Positions 51,551 to 60,216 of a stretch of DNA of 64,000 bases are shown one piece after another. This stretch comes from Pseudobacteriovorax sp. Lineage in GTDB: Bacteria; Bdellovibrionota_B; Oligoflexia; Oligoflexales; Oligoflexaceae. The number at the start of each line of letters is the position of its first letter. Within the stretch, counting starts at the first letter, position 1. Location of the stretch: the NCBI GenBank assembly GCA_013215145.1, contig JABSRP010000027.1:58107-122106 (forward strand), given 5' to 3'. The notes beneath the pieces were generated by a model that was not told where the DNA came from, ran no database searches, and was given only the letters and a program-made list of their open reading frames with translations. A program made the translations under genes and the position numbers.

Positions 51551-52669
51551 CTAGTCTTTGCTGGACTGGGATCCTGTTAACAAAAAATCCACTTGAGCCT
51601 TTACCTTACCATTGACCTGTATCTTGACTTCATGGATTCCTGCATAGAGGGTTCGAGTCGTGACTGGTTTGAGACTAATTTTTTTTCTTATCCTGACCAG
51701 TGTATTTGCTTTGAGCTGTACGGTCTTTAATTTGAAAACTTTGTCAGAAAGGGAGCCGTTGGCTTTTCTGAAGCCAATAATATAGTCCACCATTAAATTT
51801 GCGGCTTGAGAGCCTTCGTTTTTTAAGGCAAAGCTTAACTCTAACTCACCACCAATTGGGACCTGATGGCTGCTCAAATTTAAGTCATGAATACTGATTT
51901 GGGTTTCTGATGCGAAGCCCATGAGACTTAGGGCATCGCAATGTCCCTGTTTGAGAAGAGACCTTAGAGCATGGCGTTTGATCCAAAGCCCGTGGATCCC
52001 TGGATCTTTGTCCCATGCCCGTAAGGTTTTTATCAGTAAGCTGGGGTCTATTCTACTAATGTCATTTAAGTGGTTAGCGACACTTTTTCGGACATAAAGA
52101 GATGAGTCGTGGCGGAGTCTTTCAAGTATGGCTATGAGTCGATCAGGGTTCTGATTGAGCCAGCGTACCTTTTTTCCCCAAGGAAGGTTTGGTCTTGCTC
52201 CCTCACTCGAGAGCCTCCTGACGTGCTCACAGGGATCGAGAGACCATTCAAGGAGCGTTTTCATGGTATCTTCGGGATCGTCTTCTATAAAAGGACGAAT
52301 GGCAAATTCACCGGTAAACTGCTTGGTTACTAGGAAGATTCCCTGAAAGGACAAATGACGAGAGTTTCGGCCATAGACTTCAATGTAGTTGGCGATAGGC
52401 CATAGGATAAAGCCAGTGAGTCCTTCAGGGTTAGTGGAAGACTTTATCACGGCTACTAAAGCCTCAAGGCTTACTTGGTAGCTTGAGTCCAGGGCTGCAT
52501 GCAAAGCTTCGGTAATTTGGTTGACTCGCTCCTTCATCTCCAGGGTATGGAGTTGTCGCAAAGCCAGATCAAGAAACCTGGCCGCATCAAAATTCTTTGT
52601 GGAGGATTCGAGTGCCTTGGAAAGTTCGGCGATTGAGGCCTGATTATATCGGTTTTTAAAGGGTTCCAC
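51551..52669 (-). CDS. AlkC-like DNA alkylation repair glycosylase
   Basis: A 372-residue protein. The start is taken as the GTG of VEPFKNRYN, as family members begin M-x-E-x-F-K-N; the open frame continues upstream into the Kelch gene. HEAT-like helices cover about residues 25-260 (VSLEALVAVIK, MKTLLEWSLDP, VRRLSSEGARPNLPWG with the family R-x-x-S-E-G-x-R-P, LYVRKSVANHLNDI). The C-terminal ~105 residues are a beta-rich Ig-like domain (LNLSSHQVPIGGELELSFAL), characteristic of AlkC. Excises 3-methyladenine-type bases. Cotranscribed with the Kelch gene, 16 bases downstream of it. Confidence 0.85.
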   Translation of the reverse strand: MEPFKNRYNQASIAELSKALESSTKNFDAARFLDLALRQLHTLEMKERVNQITEALHAALDSSYQVSLEALVAVIKSSTNPEGLTGFILWPIANYIEVYGRNSRHLSFQGIFLVTKQFTGEFAIRPFIEDDPEDTMKTLLEWSLDPCEHVRRLSSEGARPNLPWGKKVRWLNQNPDRLIAILERLRHDSSLYVRKSVANHLNDISRIDPSLLIKTLRAWDKDPGIHGLWIKRHALRSLLKQGHCDALSLMGFASETQISIHDLNLSSHQVPIGGELELSFALKNEGSQAANLMVDYIIGFRKANGSLSDKVFKLKTVQLKANTLVRIRKKISLKPVTTRTLYAGIHEVKIQVNGKVKAQVDFLLTGSQSSKD

Positions 52670-52685
52670 TGATCTATGAGTCCTC

Positions 52686-53753
52686 TTACTTGGCGAGTAG
52701 CTGAGCAGCAGGCAAGCTAACAATTTTGTCCGTTACCGTGGCTCCAGCGATCATGCCGCCGATAGTAATAAACTTATCGCCATAAGGTAATAATCCTCGA
52801 TGATCCATTGTAGCCAAACGGATAGGAGACACAAGAGACCAAGATTTGCGCCTGAAATCGAAGACTATGTGGTTTGTGAGTGGAGACGATAAGACTCCAT
52901 TATATCCAATACCATTATAATTGTAGGGATTGGTCGAGCCGCCCACGAAGGCGACATAGGACTCTCCCTTGCTCACGAAACCGACTGATGCACTGCGATA
53001 ACGAGGCAGACCTGGATGCTTGGCGACTTTCTGCCAGGAAATATTGTTTGGGTTTTTTTTATCAATCTCCCCCAGGTAACAGGCGTCATGAATGGCAAAT
53101 TGTCGTTTTTTGTTTTTGATGCCTGCGACGATGACTCCGTCACAGACTAGCATTTGATGGCCTACTATGCCTGCACTGTGGCCGAATACGCCTAGGCCAG
53201 GATAAGCTGTTCCTTTGCTCCAGGTCTTTTTTTGACTATCGTAAATCTGAACGAGGGTTACATTGCCCTTATCATGCCAGCCGGAAACTAGGTAGATATA
53301 GCGATCAAGGTAAGTGAGTGCCACCGAGTCGTCTACGGGAGTGGGGATTTTAGTTTCAAGGCGATAGCTTTTTGCCCTCTGATCATAGACATAGACTTCT
53401 GGGGTGGAAACTTCAGAGCCATCTTTAGCTACGGTATAACCTCCAAAAATATAAACTTGGTTTTTTACAGTGGCAGCAACAGAAGCGAGTCGTCCAGGGC
53501 CCGGCACTGGTGGTAACTCTTGCCAGGCACTCGCTCCGTACTCCAAGGCAAAGGCTCTATTGGTGACATCTTTGTGAGTTTTTCCCTGTAATAAGCCATG
53601 AAAAGAGAACAGAGTTGGTTTGTTCGTCCCGCTGGAGGCCACAGCATTATTGCTGATCGGAATCGGAAGTGATGGTAGGAGTTTTTGCTGAGCAAAACTT
53701 AGGCTTTCGCTCAACGTCATGAAAAGAAGTATGATGCCTGTGGTGTAGTTCAT
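52686..53753 (-). CDS. secreted Kelch-repeat protein
   Basis: A 355-residue protein starting at MNYTTGI with GAGG upstream; a start 13 codons earlier is possible. Signal peptide ~1-22. Kelch beta-propeller repeats from about 75: VYIFGGYTVAK, IYLVSGWHDKG, FGHSAGIVGHQMLVCDG, YVAFVGGSTNP, FITIGGMIAGA, each with the usual G-G or S-G and aromatic spacing. At least five blades. Possibly a periplasmic or surface binding protein; function unknown. Pairing with a DNA repair gene is unexplained. Confidence 0.82.
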   Translation of the reverse strand: MNYTTGIILLFMTLSESLSFAQQKLLPSLPIPISNNAVASSGTNKPTLFSFHGLLQGKTHKDVTNRAFALEYGASAWQELPPVPGPGRLASVAATVKNQVYIFGGYTVAKDGSEVSTPEVYVYDQRAKSYRLETKIPTPVDDSVALTYLDRYIYLVSGWHDKGNVTLVQIYDSQKKTWSKGTAYPGLGVFGHSAGIVGHQMLVCDGVIVAGIKNKKRQFAIHDACYLGEIDKKNPNNISWQKVAKHPGLPRYRSASVGFVSKGESYVAFVGGSTNPYNYNGIGYNGVLSSPLTNHIVFDFRRKSWSLVSPIRLATMDHRGLLPYGDKFITIGGMIAGATVTDKIVSLPAAQLLAK

Positions 53754-54006
53754 AGACGGTATCCTCGCTGTGTGTTGGGTTTTTGTGTTCAATATTGCTG
53801 CCCCCCATTTTGCTTCACTGGATAAGGTGCAGTCGCCGCAATTTTATTCGCGCATAACCTTGAGGCTTTCTTATAGTCTATAGTTATGGATAGTGGTTTC
53901 CTTTAGATACGGGTTGATCGACTCATCCGGCTTCCGTGTAAGGCACCGGATCAGATATCCAAGCTTATATAAGTCAAATAGGCGTTTTAGTGCCAAGGAG
54001 ACGTCC

Positions 54007-54444
54007 ATGCTAACGTATCAATCGGTACTTGTCATCCATATCATCTGCTGTGTTTTCATGACTGGATTAATCTGGACGATCCAGCTGGTACATTATCCTA
54101 GCTTTGCTTTTATAGATAGCACCCGCTTCACGGAATTTGAAACCTTTCATGCTAGTAGAATCTCATGGATTGTGATGCCGGTCATGATTGTGGAATTAAT
54201 GACGGCCATTGGCCTGTGGTTTTTATTAGCTGAGCCTTGGTCTCTTTGGAATGTGATCAATTCCATTGGAGTGCTGTTGATTTGGCTCAGTACTGGTCTA
54301 TTTAGTATGCCGATTCATGCTCGGTTATTAAGCGGTAAAAATACCGAGCTTATCAGACGTTTGGTTGAGACAAATTGGCCACGAACCATTCTATGGTCGT
54401 TACGCTCACTGGTTCTGATAGTTCCTCTAGGGAGATTGTTATGA
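54007..54444 (+). CDS. four-helix membrane protein of unknown function
   Basis: A 145-residue protein with four hydrophobic helices (VLVIHIICCVFMTGLIW, WIVMPVMIVELMTAIGLW, VINSIGVLLIWLSTGLF and ILWSLRSLVLIVPL). The start MLTYQS is set by AAGGAG eight bases upstream. Conserved His residues are seen in QLVHYPSF, ETFHASR and PIHARL, and could bind haem or metal. Its stop overlaps the next gene (ATGA). I do not recognise the family. Confidence 0.75.
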   Translation: MLTYQSVLVIHIICCVFMTGLIWTIQLVHYPSFAFIDSTRFTEFETFHASRISWIVMPVMIVELMTAIGLWFLLAEPWSLWNVINSIGVLLIWLSTGLFSMPIHARLLSGKNTELIRRLVETNWPRTILWSLRSLVLIVPLGRLL

Positions 54445-55211
54445 CGAATTTTTTGCTCGAGACTAGCGATTTAGCAGTTGTGGTGGGCGCGGGACAAGGT
54501 ATTGGGCTTGGGCTAGTAGAGAAGCTACTAGCATCTCAACCTAGATTAACGATTGTAGGAACCTATCGTGACCCTAATCGGGCTCAGGGCTTATTTGACC
54601 TAAAGGAGCGCTATGTGGAGCGTCTGGTTCTGCAGCAAGCAGACCCTTGCGATGAGACGGATGTCGCGGAGCTTGCGAGTTTGGTAGGTAAGCAAGACAA
54701 ACGGCTCCACTTATTAATCAATTCAGTGGGTTACCTCCATGACGATCAGCGTGGGCCGGAAAAAAGCTTGAAGGATATAGATGTCGAGCATTTGCAAAAG
54801 TACTTTCTCGTGAACGCTATCGTCACCCCTTTACTTGCCAAGCATTTTTTAGGTTTATTTCGCCATAAAGATCTTTCGTGTTTTGTCAGTCTTTCGGCAA
54901 AAGTGGGAAGCATCACGGACAACAGCCTGGGCGGATGGTATGGCTACAGGGCTTCAAAGAGCGCTTTAAATATGTTTCTCAAAAATATTTCTATAGAGCT
55001 GACGCGACGTGGCTGCAAAACTATTGTGTTGTCAATCCATCCAGGCACAACAAAAACCGAGCTATCCAAGCCATTTATCTCAAAATCGACAAAACTCCAG
55101 CTGCACGAGCCGATTGAAGCGGCCACCAATATCCTTTCTGTGATTCAAGGCCGCGCCATCACCGATGGGGGGGAGTTTTACAGTTGGAATGGAGAAAAAC
55201 TTCCCTGGTAA
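54441..55211 (+). CDS. short-chain dehydrogenase (C-factor-like)
   Basis: A 256-residue SDR starting at MTNFLLE, overlapping the preceding stop by four bases. Visible: GAGQGIGLGL (NAD(P) site), a LINSVGYLH replacing NNAG, SLSAKVGSITDN with the catalytic Ser and YRASKSALN (Y-x-x-x-K). The variant GGWYGYRASKSALNM resembles the C-signal (CsgA-like) SDR group. It is coupled with the membrane protein gene before it. Confidence 0.87.
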   Translation: MTNFLLETSDLAVVVGAGQGIGLGLVEKLLASQPRLTIVGTYRDPNRAQGLFDLKERYVERLVLQQADPCDETDVAELASLVGKQDKRLHLLINSVGYLHDDQRGPEKSLKDIDVEHLQKYFLVNAIVTPLLAKHFLGLFRHKDLSCFVSLSAKVGSITDNSLGGWYGYRASKSALNMFLKNISIELTRRGCKTIVLSIHPGTTKTELSKPFISKSTKLQLHEPIEAATNILSVIQGRAITDGGEFYSWNGEKLPW

Positions 55212-55346
55212 CTTTTGATTCATATTCGAAATCATTGTATTAATTCCCCTATTATGAGGAATGGGAAAATTAAAGTTTAACTTTGATGTCACCAAACCGA
55301 TCGCACTCGTTATCAGTTAGTCATGCGAGTTAGGTTGGGTAAATAT

Positions 55347-56870
55347 ATGAAGAAAATGATAGCTTTGGCCGCGTTTGTGACAACGATCAGCTGCGGTGGA
55401 GATTCCGATGATGGGGTGGCGACAGATGGAGCAGTTGGCGGAGCTAGTCCAGGAGAGACAGGTAGTTTTGGAACCTTGCAAATCTCCACCGATGCCGTGG
55501 AAGCACTGGTTCCTCAAGATGTCGCGTTAGCTTCGGTTACGGCCGAGCAGAGCCCAGAGGCCATCGAAGTGGTCCAAGGTCAGCTAAATGTTCCCGGCCT
55601 GATACAAGATCCGCCTTCTAGTGAAAAAAACGATCACCTAACCATCCTTGCTGCTCTTAAAAGTACCCTAGAGGCTACAGACGCTGAAGGTTGCGCCGCT
55701 GCGATCCCGAGTGAATTCAATTTGGCTCAGGGAAACATCGGTCATGCGACCTGCTTTGGACCAGCGATTTCAGGGGATGCCACTATAGGTAATGGAGACG
55801 CAGGTATTTGGTGGGATTATGCTGAGGTCGAGGCTAGTAGCGGTGAGGCCTGCTCTAGCCGGGTGGCGAATAATCTTATGACCAACGCTGGTAGCTATGG
55901 TCGCACAGCCATTGGCTTTGTGGCCTTTGTTTCCTGTCTGGCTCGCATCAACGCCGTAGAGCTTCCTACAGAAGTAGGAACCCCGGTAGACTTATCAGAT
56001 CTGCTGGCAAGCACAGCAACCGCTGATGATTATAGCTTCACATCAGCGAGTTTTTCTTATTTGGGCGATAACGCCGATGGCTTGCCGATTTTCTCTACCA
56101 CAATTGCTGGTAGTCTCACAGATGTCCCTCGATCCTTAACCAAAGATTACAGTCTATCTGTCCGCCAGGTGATTGCCGATGCGGACCTCACTGATTATGC
56201 TGGTGTGATCCAATTTCGTATCGAGGAGTTTGAGGATGATCGCGATGCAGGAATCTCTTTGCTGTATGAGTACTCGGCAGAAGGTTTGCGCTATCGGTAC
56301 AAGCAGGTTCAGCTTGCTGGCGACACTGAGACCGTGTTCGACGAGACCAGCCAAGAGTTGGATGAAAGTTTTTTCCAGAGTGGACAAGGCTGGGCTGAGA
56401 TTCTAGCCGATGTGGATAGTAATGGTTTCGGTAAGATTGCCTTTGTTTGGAAAACAGCGACTCTCCTAGTTTTCAATGCAGAGACCGCCACCGATGGGAC
56501 TGGAACGGCCTACTTTGGCCATCGGACGGATCAAACTCCTGTTGGCTCTGACGACTTTTATACCATTCAGGGGTTTTCTTGTTTGCCGGTCAATCCCGGT
56601 ATTCAGTATTCGACCTATGTTCAGAGTCAAAGTCTGAGTTTGGGTTTGGACACAGGAACCTGGAATTTAAGCGCCTCGAAAACCTCGTTTGCTCCTACGA
56701 GCACCTGTGATGCCGCCTCGGGACAGAGTTTTACTGGTGAAAATGACGGGTTTACAAAGACGGTGTCAGGGCCTTTGACGGCAGGGCTCGACAGCTTAAC
56801 GACCTACCAAAGTGCCTGGACTTCCCCTACGGCCCCCGATGTCGATTTGACAGTTGTTGCAGAGGAATAA
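55347..56870 (+). CDS. lipoprotein of unknown function
   Basis: A 507-residue protein starting at MKKMIALAA (an upstream ATG eight codons earlier lacks a good ribosome site). The signal ends at TISC, probable lipidation. The mature part begins acidic and Gly-rich, then has beta-rich sequence with few Cys (SCLPVN, STCDAASG) and an acidic end. No family is recognised. Transcribed alone; a short 5-bp inverted repeat (ATTCT/AGAAT) follows the stop without a U-run. Confidence 0.7.
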   Translation: MKKMIALAAFVTTISCGGDSDDGVATDGAVGGASPGETGSFGTLQISTDAVEALVPQDVALASVTAEQSPEAIEVVQGQLNVPGLIQDPPSSEKNDHLTILAALKSTLEATDAEGCAAAIPSEFNLAQGNIGHATCFGPAISGDATIGNGDAGIWWDYAEVEASSGEACSSRVANNLMTNAGSYGRTAIGFVAFVSCLARINAVELPTEVGTPVDLSDLLASTATADDYSFTSASFSYLGDNADGLPIFSTTIAGSLTDVPRSLTKDYSLSVRQVIADADLTDYAGVIQFRIEEFEDDRDAGISLLYEYSAEGLRYRYKQVQLAGDTETVFDETSQELDESFFQSGQGWAEILADVDSNGFGKIAFVWKTATLLVFNAETATDGTGTAYFGHRTDQTPVGSDDFYTIQGFSCLPVNPGIQYSTYVQSQSLSLGLDTGTWNLSASKTSFAPTSTCDAASGQSFTGENDGFTKTVSGPLTAGLDSLTTYQSAWTSPTAPDVDLTVVAEE

Positions 56871-57017
56871 AATTCTCGTTATAGAATGGGGCTTGCGCTA
56901 GATCGTCACGATTGAGCGGGAGTCCCTTATTATGATTTTGTCTGATTTGTTTAGGTGTCTTACGATCCCATCAAATACCATTGACAAGTGATCTTTTAGA
57001 TCTAAAATTGTGGATAT

Positions 57018-58094
57018 ATGAATATGTACCAATCATCTATCTCGAATCTAAAGCCGAAGTCCGGCCTTATGTCTAGACCTCCCTGGAAATCTCCTGGTTT
57101 GGCGGATACCATGTTTGCCGGATGTCATCGGGCATTTAAAAAGGTGTTTTCCGTACATCGGGCTCCCGAACTTATCGTCTATGGTTTGTTTCAAGGTTTG
57201 GGTGGGAGTTTTATCGTCGGTCGCATTCACGAGAGCCTGCCAGGATTTACTAGGAATGGATCTCATAAACTGCTCGCGCCGTTAGCTATGCTTAGCCGAT
57301 TTGCTCGTGCACGGGAATCCAATATAGCCATATCCCTACCTGACCCAAACGGCAAAGCTAAGACGGCTTGGTCAGATGCTAATGGCTACTTTTCCTTTTG
57401 GACAGAAGAAGCTGAGGACTTTTCCTCTATGGTCGATCGGGGCTTCATTGCGGATTATCCGACTCTGTTTCATGCGCAAGATCGCTACATCGTTTCCGAA
57501 GAGACGCCTTTTATTGTCATCAGTGATGTCGACGATACCATCATTGAGTCTGGCGCTACTAGTATGTTTCACTCCTTGAAGTCTGCGTTTGTGACCAGTT
57601 TAGAATCGCGCTCCGCCGTCTCTGGTATGGTGGATTGTTATCAGTGGTTGAGAGGGCAACGATCAAAGGCCTGTGAGCAAACAGCCCCGGTGTTTTGTTA
57701 TGTGACTAGCTCTAGCTGGAGTCTTTTTGGCTATCTTTCGGAATTGCTTAATTTGAAAGGCTTTCCCAGGGGGCTATTTTTGATGCAAGCTTTGGGGATA
57801 TTTCAGAATAAGCTTATCAGTAGGCAGAAGCATCAGCATAAGCTCATCAAAATCAGAAATATTTTAGACTTTAGTAAAACCACAGATGTTATGCTTATTG
57901 GTGATAGTGGGCAGCACGATCGTTCGATTTATAGGCAAATTGCGAAGGAATACCCCGATCGCATCAAGGGTATGTATATTCGAAAAATGCCGGGATGGGA
58001 CCATGGTGATCATCACACCGATCCTTTTGAGTACTTTGATAATGGTGGGGAGTTGAAGCAATTGATCCAAGCTTCGATTATGTGCTCGGACTGA
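57018..58094 (+). CDS. App1/DUF2183-family phosphatidate phosphatase-like protein
   Basis: A 358-residue protein. The catalytic domain (about 170-345) has ISDVDDTIIESG with the nucleophile Asp in D-x-D-D-T, then CYVTSSSWSLFGYL (usual Y-x-S-x-x-P-W), FPRGLFLMQALG and LIGDSGQHD with the acidic pair. These are marks of the phosphatidate phosphatase App1 group of HAD enzymes. The N-terminal ~165 residues include a beta-rich segment. No signal peptide. Ribosome site weak, start uncertain (a second ATG two codons on). Confidence 0.85.
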   Translation: MNMYQSSISNLKPKSGLMSRPPWKSPGLADTMFAGCHRAFKKVFSVHRAPELIVYGLFQGLGGSFIVGRIHESLPGFTRNGSHKLLAPLAMLSRFARARESNIAISLPDPNGKAKTAWSDANGYFSFWTEEAEDFSSMVDRGFIADYPTLFHAQDRYIVSEETPFIVISDVDDTIIESGATSMFHSLKSAFVTSLESRSAVSGMVDCYQWLRGQRSKACEQTAPVFCYVTSSSWSLFGYLSELLNLKGFPRGLFLMQALGIFQNKLISRQKHQHKLIKIRNILDFSKTTDVMLIGDSGQHDRSIYRQIAKEYPDRIKGMYIRKMPGWDHGDHHTDPFEYFDNGGELKQLIQASIMCSD

Positions 58095-58151
58095 TATCGA
58101 CAAGACGTCAAGGTCGAAACACAGATTTTGACCTGCGCCCCGAACGTCACA

Positions 58152-58520
58152 TCAGTGCAGAGAGTCTTGGCGAAGACTTATGAGTTCCCTAACCCTGTCC
58201 CAACCGTAGAATGTAATTGCATCTTGAGTTGAAATCATCCGATAGATCGAGCCATAGTAATTTCGGTCAAATTCTCGATCTTTATGGTAAGAGGCAGATA
58301 CGCTCATGCTAAAACCATTGGTTTTTTCTTCGTGAGTTCGCACTGTCTGGGATTGGATCCATTTCTCTGCGTGATCTTTCTTGCTTTGAACACTCACAAG
58401 TTTTGCCATGCCCTTGTGGTCTTCTTTCTCTACAAATATCCAGTGAGTTTCCAACATGTTTTTTGTTCGTGCGGAATCCGTCTGGTCATTCCTTTGCCAT
58501 TGCGAGTAAAGATCGTCCAT
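58152..58520 (-). CDS. small protein of unknown function, end of the actin-like operon
   Basis: A 122-residue hydrophilic protein with no signal or membrane segment, rich in charged residues (WIFVEKEDHKG, YHKDREFDRNYYGSIYRM). I do not recognise it. It starts 11 bases after the stop of the Pro-rich gene at 58532-58966, which itself follows the actin-like gene, so the three form one unit. Confidence 0.6.
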   Translation of the reverse strand: MDDLYSQWQRNDQTDSARTKNMLETHWIFVEKEDHKGMAKLVSVQSKKDHAEKWIQSQTVRTHEEKTNGFSMSVSASYHKDREFDRNYYGSIYRMISTQDAITFYGWDRVRELISLRQDSLH

Positions 58521-58531
58521 AGTCTCTGACT

Positions 58532-58966
58532 CTACTGAAACAACGAAATATCAAAGTCCACCTTGGGTTTGGGTGGAGTCGGTTCTGGAATCTTAGGTTT
58601 TGTGATGGGCTTCGGCTCTGTTTCAGCAGCTTTTGTGGGCTCCCTCGGTTTTTTTTCGGGAGGAGAGCTTGTCACTTGACGTTCGATACTTTGAGGTAGC
58701 TCAGGTATTGCCACTGAGGGAGCAGTCGCTGCGATATGTGGTAGTTCGGGGCTCTTAGCTTTTGGAAACTTTTGTTTTAGGTGGTCGAGTCCGGCTTGCA
58801 TCAGTAGGGCTGCATGATCGGATGCACAGCGTGCACCACCTGCCCAGTCAACGAGATAGGGCAGTGTGAAGGGTAACCGCCCCGCATCAGTCTCCGTCAA
58901 GACTTCAATGAGCTCGTGAAATCGTTTCTCGTTGGGGATGCGGATGATTAAATGGGTCTCGGTCAT
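58532..58966 (-). CDS. Pro-rich protein next to the actin-like ATPase
   Basis: A 144-residue protein. The N-terminal ~75 residues look folded (LIIRIPNEKRFHELIEVL, ASDHAALLMQAGLDHLK). The rest is low-complexity Pro/Lys/Glu (KPITKPKIPEPTPPKPK) and ends with a short hydrophobic tail VDFDISLFQ. A folded head, flexible arm and hydrophobic tail recall adaptor proteins that hold actin-like filaments, such as ParR; no sequence identity to those is claimed. It begins 9 bases after the actin-like gene. Confidence 0.6.
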   Translation of the reverse strand: MTETHLIIRIPNEKRFHELIEVLTETDAGRLPFTLPYLVDWAGGARCASDHAALLMQAGLDHLKQKFPKAKSPELPHIAATAPSVAIPELPQSIERQVTSSPPEKKPREPTKAAETEPKPITKPKIPEPTPPKPKVDFDISLFQ

Positions 58967-58975
58967 AAGTGACTT

Positions 58976-60061
58976 CTACGTGGTTTGCTGTGAATTTTGA
59001 TAGCTGTATTCCTGCCGTGGGGAAGGGAATACGCCGACAGTTGTTGATTGATTAGGCTGGGTATAGCCCGTTTTTAGAGACGAATTTCCAATATCTAATG
59101 CAAGTTGAGAGGACTTTAATAGTCCTTGGACGCAGGTCATCACTGGATCGGAGCAAGTTTCCGCTGCCTGAGGTAGATCTGTCACCGAGAACAGCTTGTA
59201 GTGTCCACCGCTCTCCACTTCGTCACGCAAGCAGTCCACAACCATCGGATCCTTCGCGCCTCCTCCAGAGAGTACGATCCCAACACATCGCTGTTTATAG
59301 GGTTCGTTGAGGTTTAGTAAGTCTTGAGTGGCTGTAGCAAAGTATTCCCGGATGGCTCTTTGTTTTTCTTCAAAGACATCCATCGTTTCGTCTTGCATGG
59401 AATCCTGTTTGGTTCGCTGTCCTGTTTGCCAAGCTATCATGGCATCTGCTATGGGTAGTGAGATGTATTCGGCAAAGTCTCTGATGGCCGACGACAGACC
59501 CTCCACGCGGGCATGGGTGGTTGGAATGGGGCGGCCGTTGAACATGGTTATCTGCTGAAGATCACCATGACCTAATTGCCAGAGAATATAGCTTCTCATA
59601 GTTGGAGGAATCGCTTGCAAAACCGCTTGAGTTTCATAAAGCATCTTTACGTTGCCAATCGTCAGGTGGCAAAATTGTGACTCTGCCTGTGGATGGGTTC
59701 GAAATTCTATTTCCGATACGGTATTTTGAAGGATGGCTAACTGCTCAGGGTCGAGCTCTTGTCCTTCAACAAAACCTTCAAAGTGCTGCTTGCTAGCGGA
59801 CATGGCGAGATCCAAAGTGAACTGACCGGCGCCAAGTGTATGCGCCACTGCCGCCTTAACGAGTCGGCGAAAACTAGGTTGCCTGAGATTGCCTCCAAAG
59901 GCACGGCTGTGGTCGGGTGCGATGGTCTGTGCTGCCTGGCCGACGGTGAGCCAGATCCCTTGGTCTTTAATGCTGATGGAATTTTGCATCAGCTGCTCAG
60001 AAAAATGACGAGGTTCTTTGGTTACGAACGCTGGTAACGACTTAAGTACAGGATCAGGCAT
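58976..60061 (-). CDS. actin/ParM-fold ATPase, apparently circularly permuted
   Basis: A 361-residue protein. The start MPDPVLKSLP is set by GAGG seven bases upstream; the open frame extends 24 codons further without a ribosome site. The order of motifs is unusual. Near the N-terminus come LPAFVTKEP and IWLTVGQAAQ, which in ParM-type actins follow the first nucleotide motif. Then a phosphate-2-like ILWQLGHGDLQQIT (~159-172), the adenosine motif GIVLSGGGAKDP (~261-272) and DPVMTCVQGLLK (~305-316), which is the end of a normal ParM. Only after this comes ALDIGNSSLKTGY (~321-333), a phosphate-1 motif normally at residues 5-15. Heads a three-gene unit. ATPase and filament formation are inference. 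Confidence 0.72.
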   Translation of the reverse strand: MPDPVLKSLPAFVTKEPRHFSEQLMQNSISIKDQGIWLTVGQAAQTIAPDHSRAFGGNLRQPSFRRLVKAAVAHTLGAGQFTLDLAMSASKQHFEGFVEGQELDPEQLAILQNTVSEIEFRTHPQAESQFCHLTIGNVKMLYETQAVLQAIPPTMRSYILWQLGHGDLQQITMFNGRPIPTTHARVEGLSSAIRDFAEYISLPIADAMIAWQTGQRTKQDSMQDETMDVFEEKQRAIREYFATATQDLLNLNEPYKQRCVGIVLSGGGAKDPMVVDCLRDEVESGGHYKLFSVTDLPQAAETCSDPVMTCVQGLLKSSQLALDIGNSSLKTGYTQPNQSTTVGVFPSPRQEYSYQNSQQTT

Positions 60062-60216
60062 AGACAACCTCAGTGATTCAGGTAGCAACATACAACAAGC
60101 ATTTAGGGTAGCAAACTTTGTGGAAGAATTCAACTAGCAATGCAATGGTTGGTTTCTTTTAATCTGCGAATATAGTTAACTAAATCGCTAAATTTTTGTT
60201 GCAGATATGCGAACGT

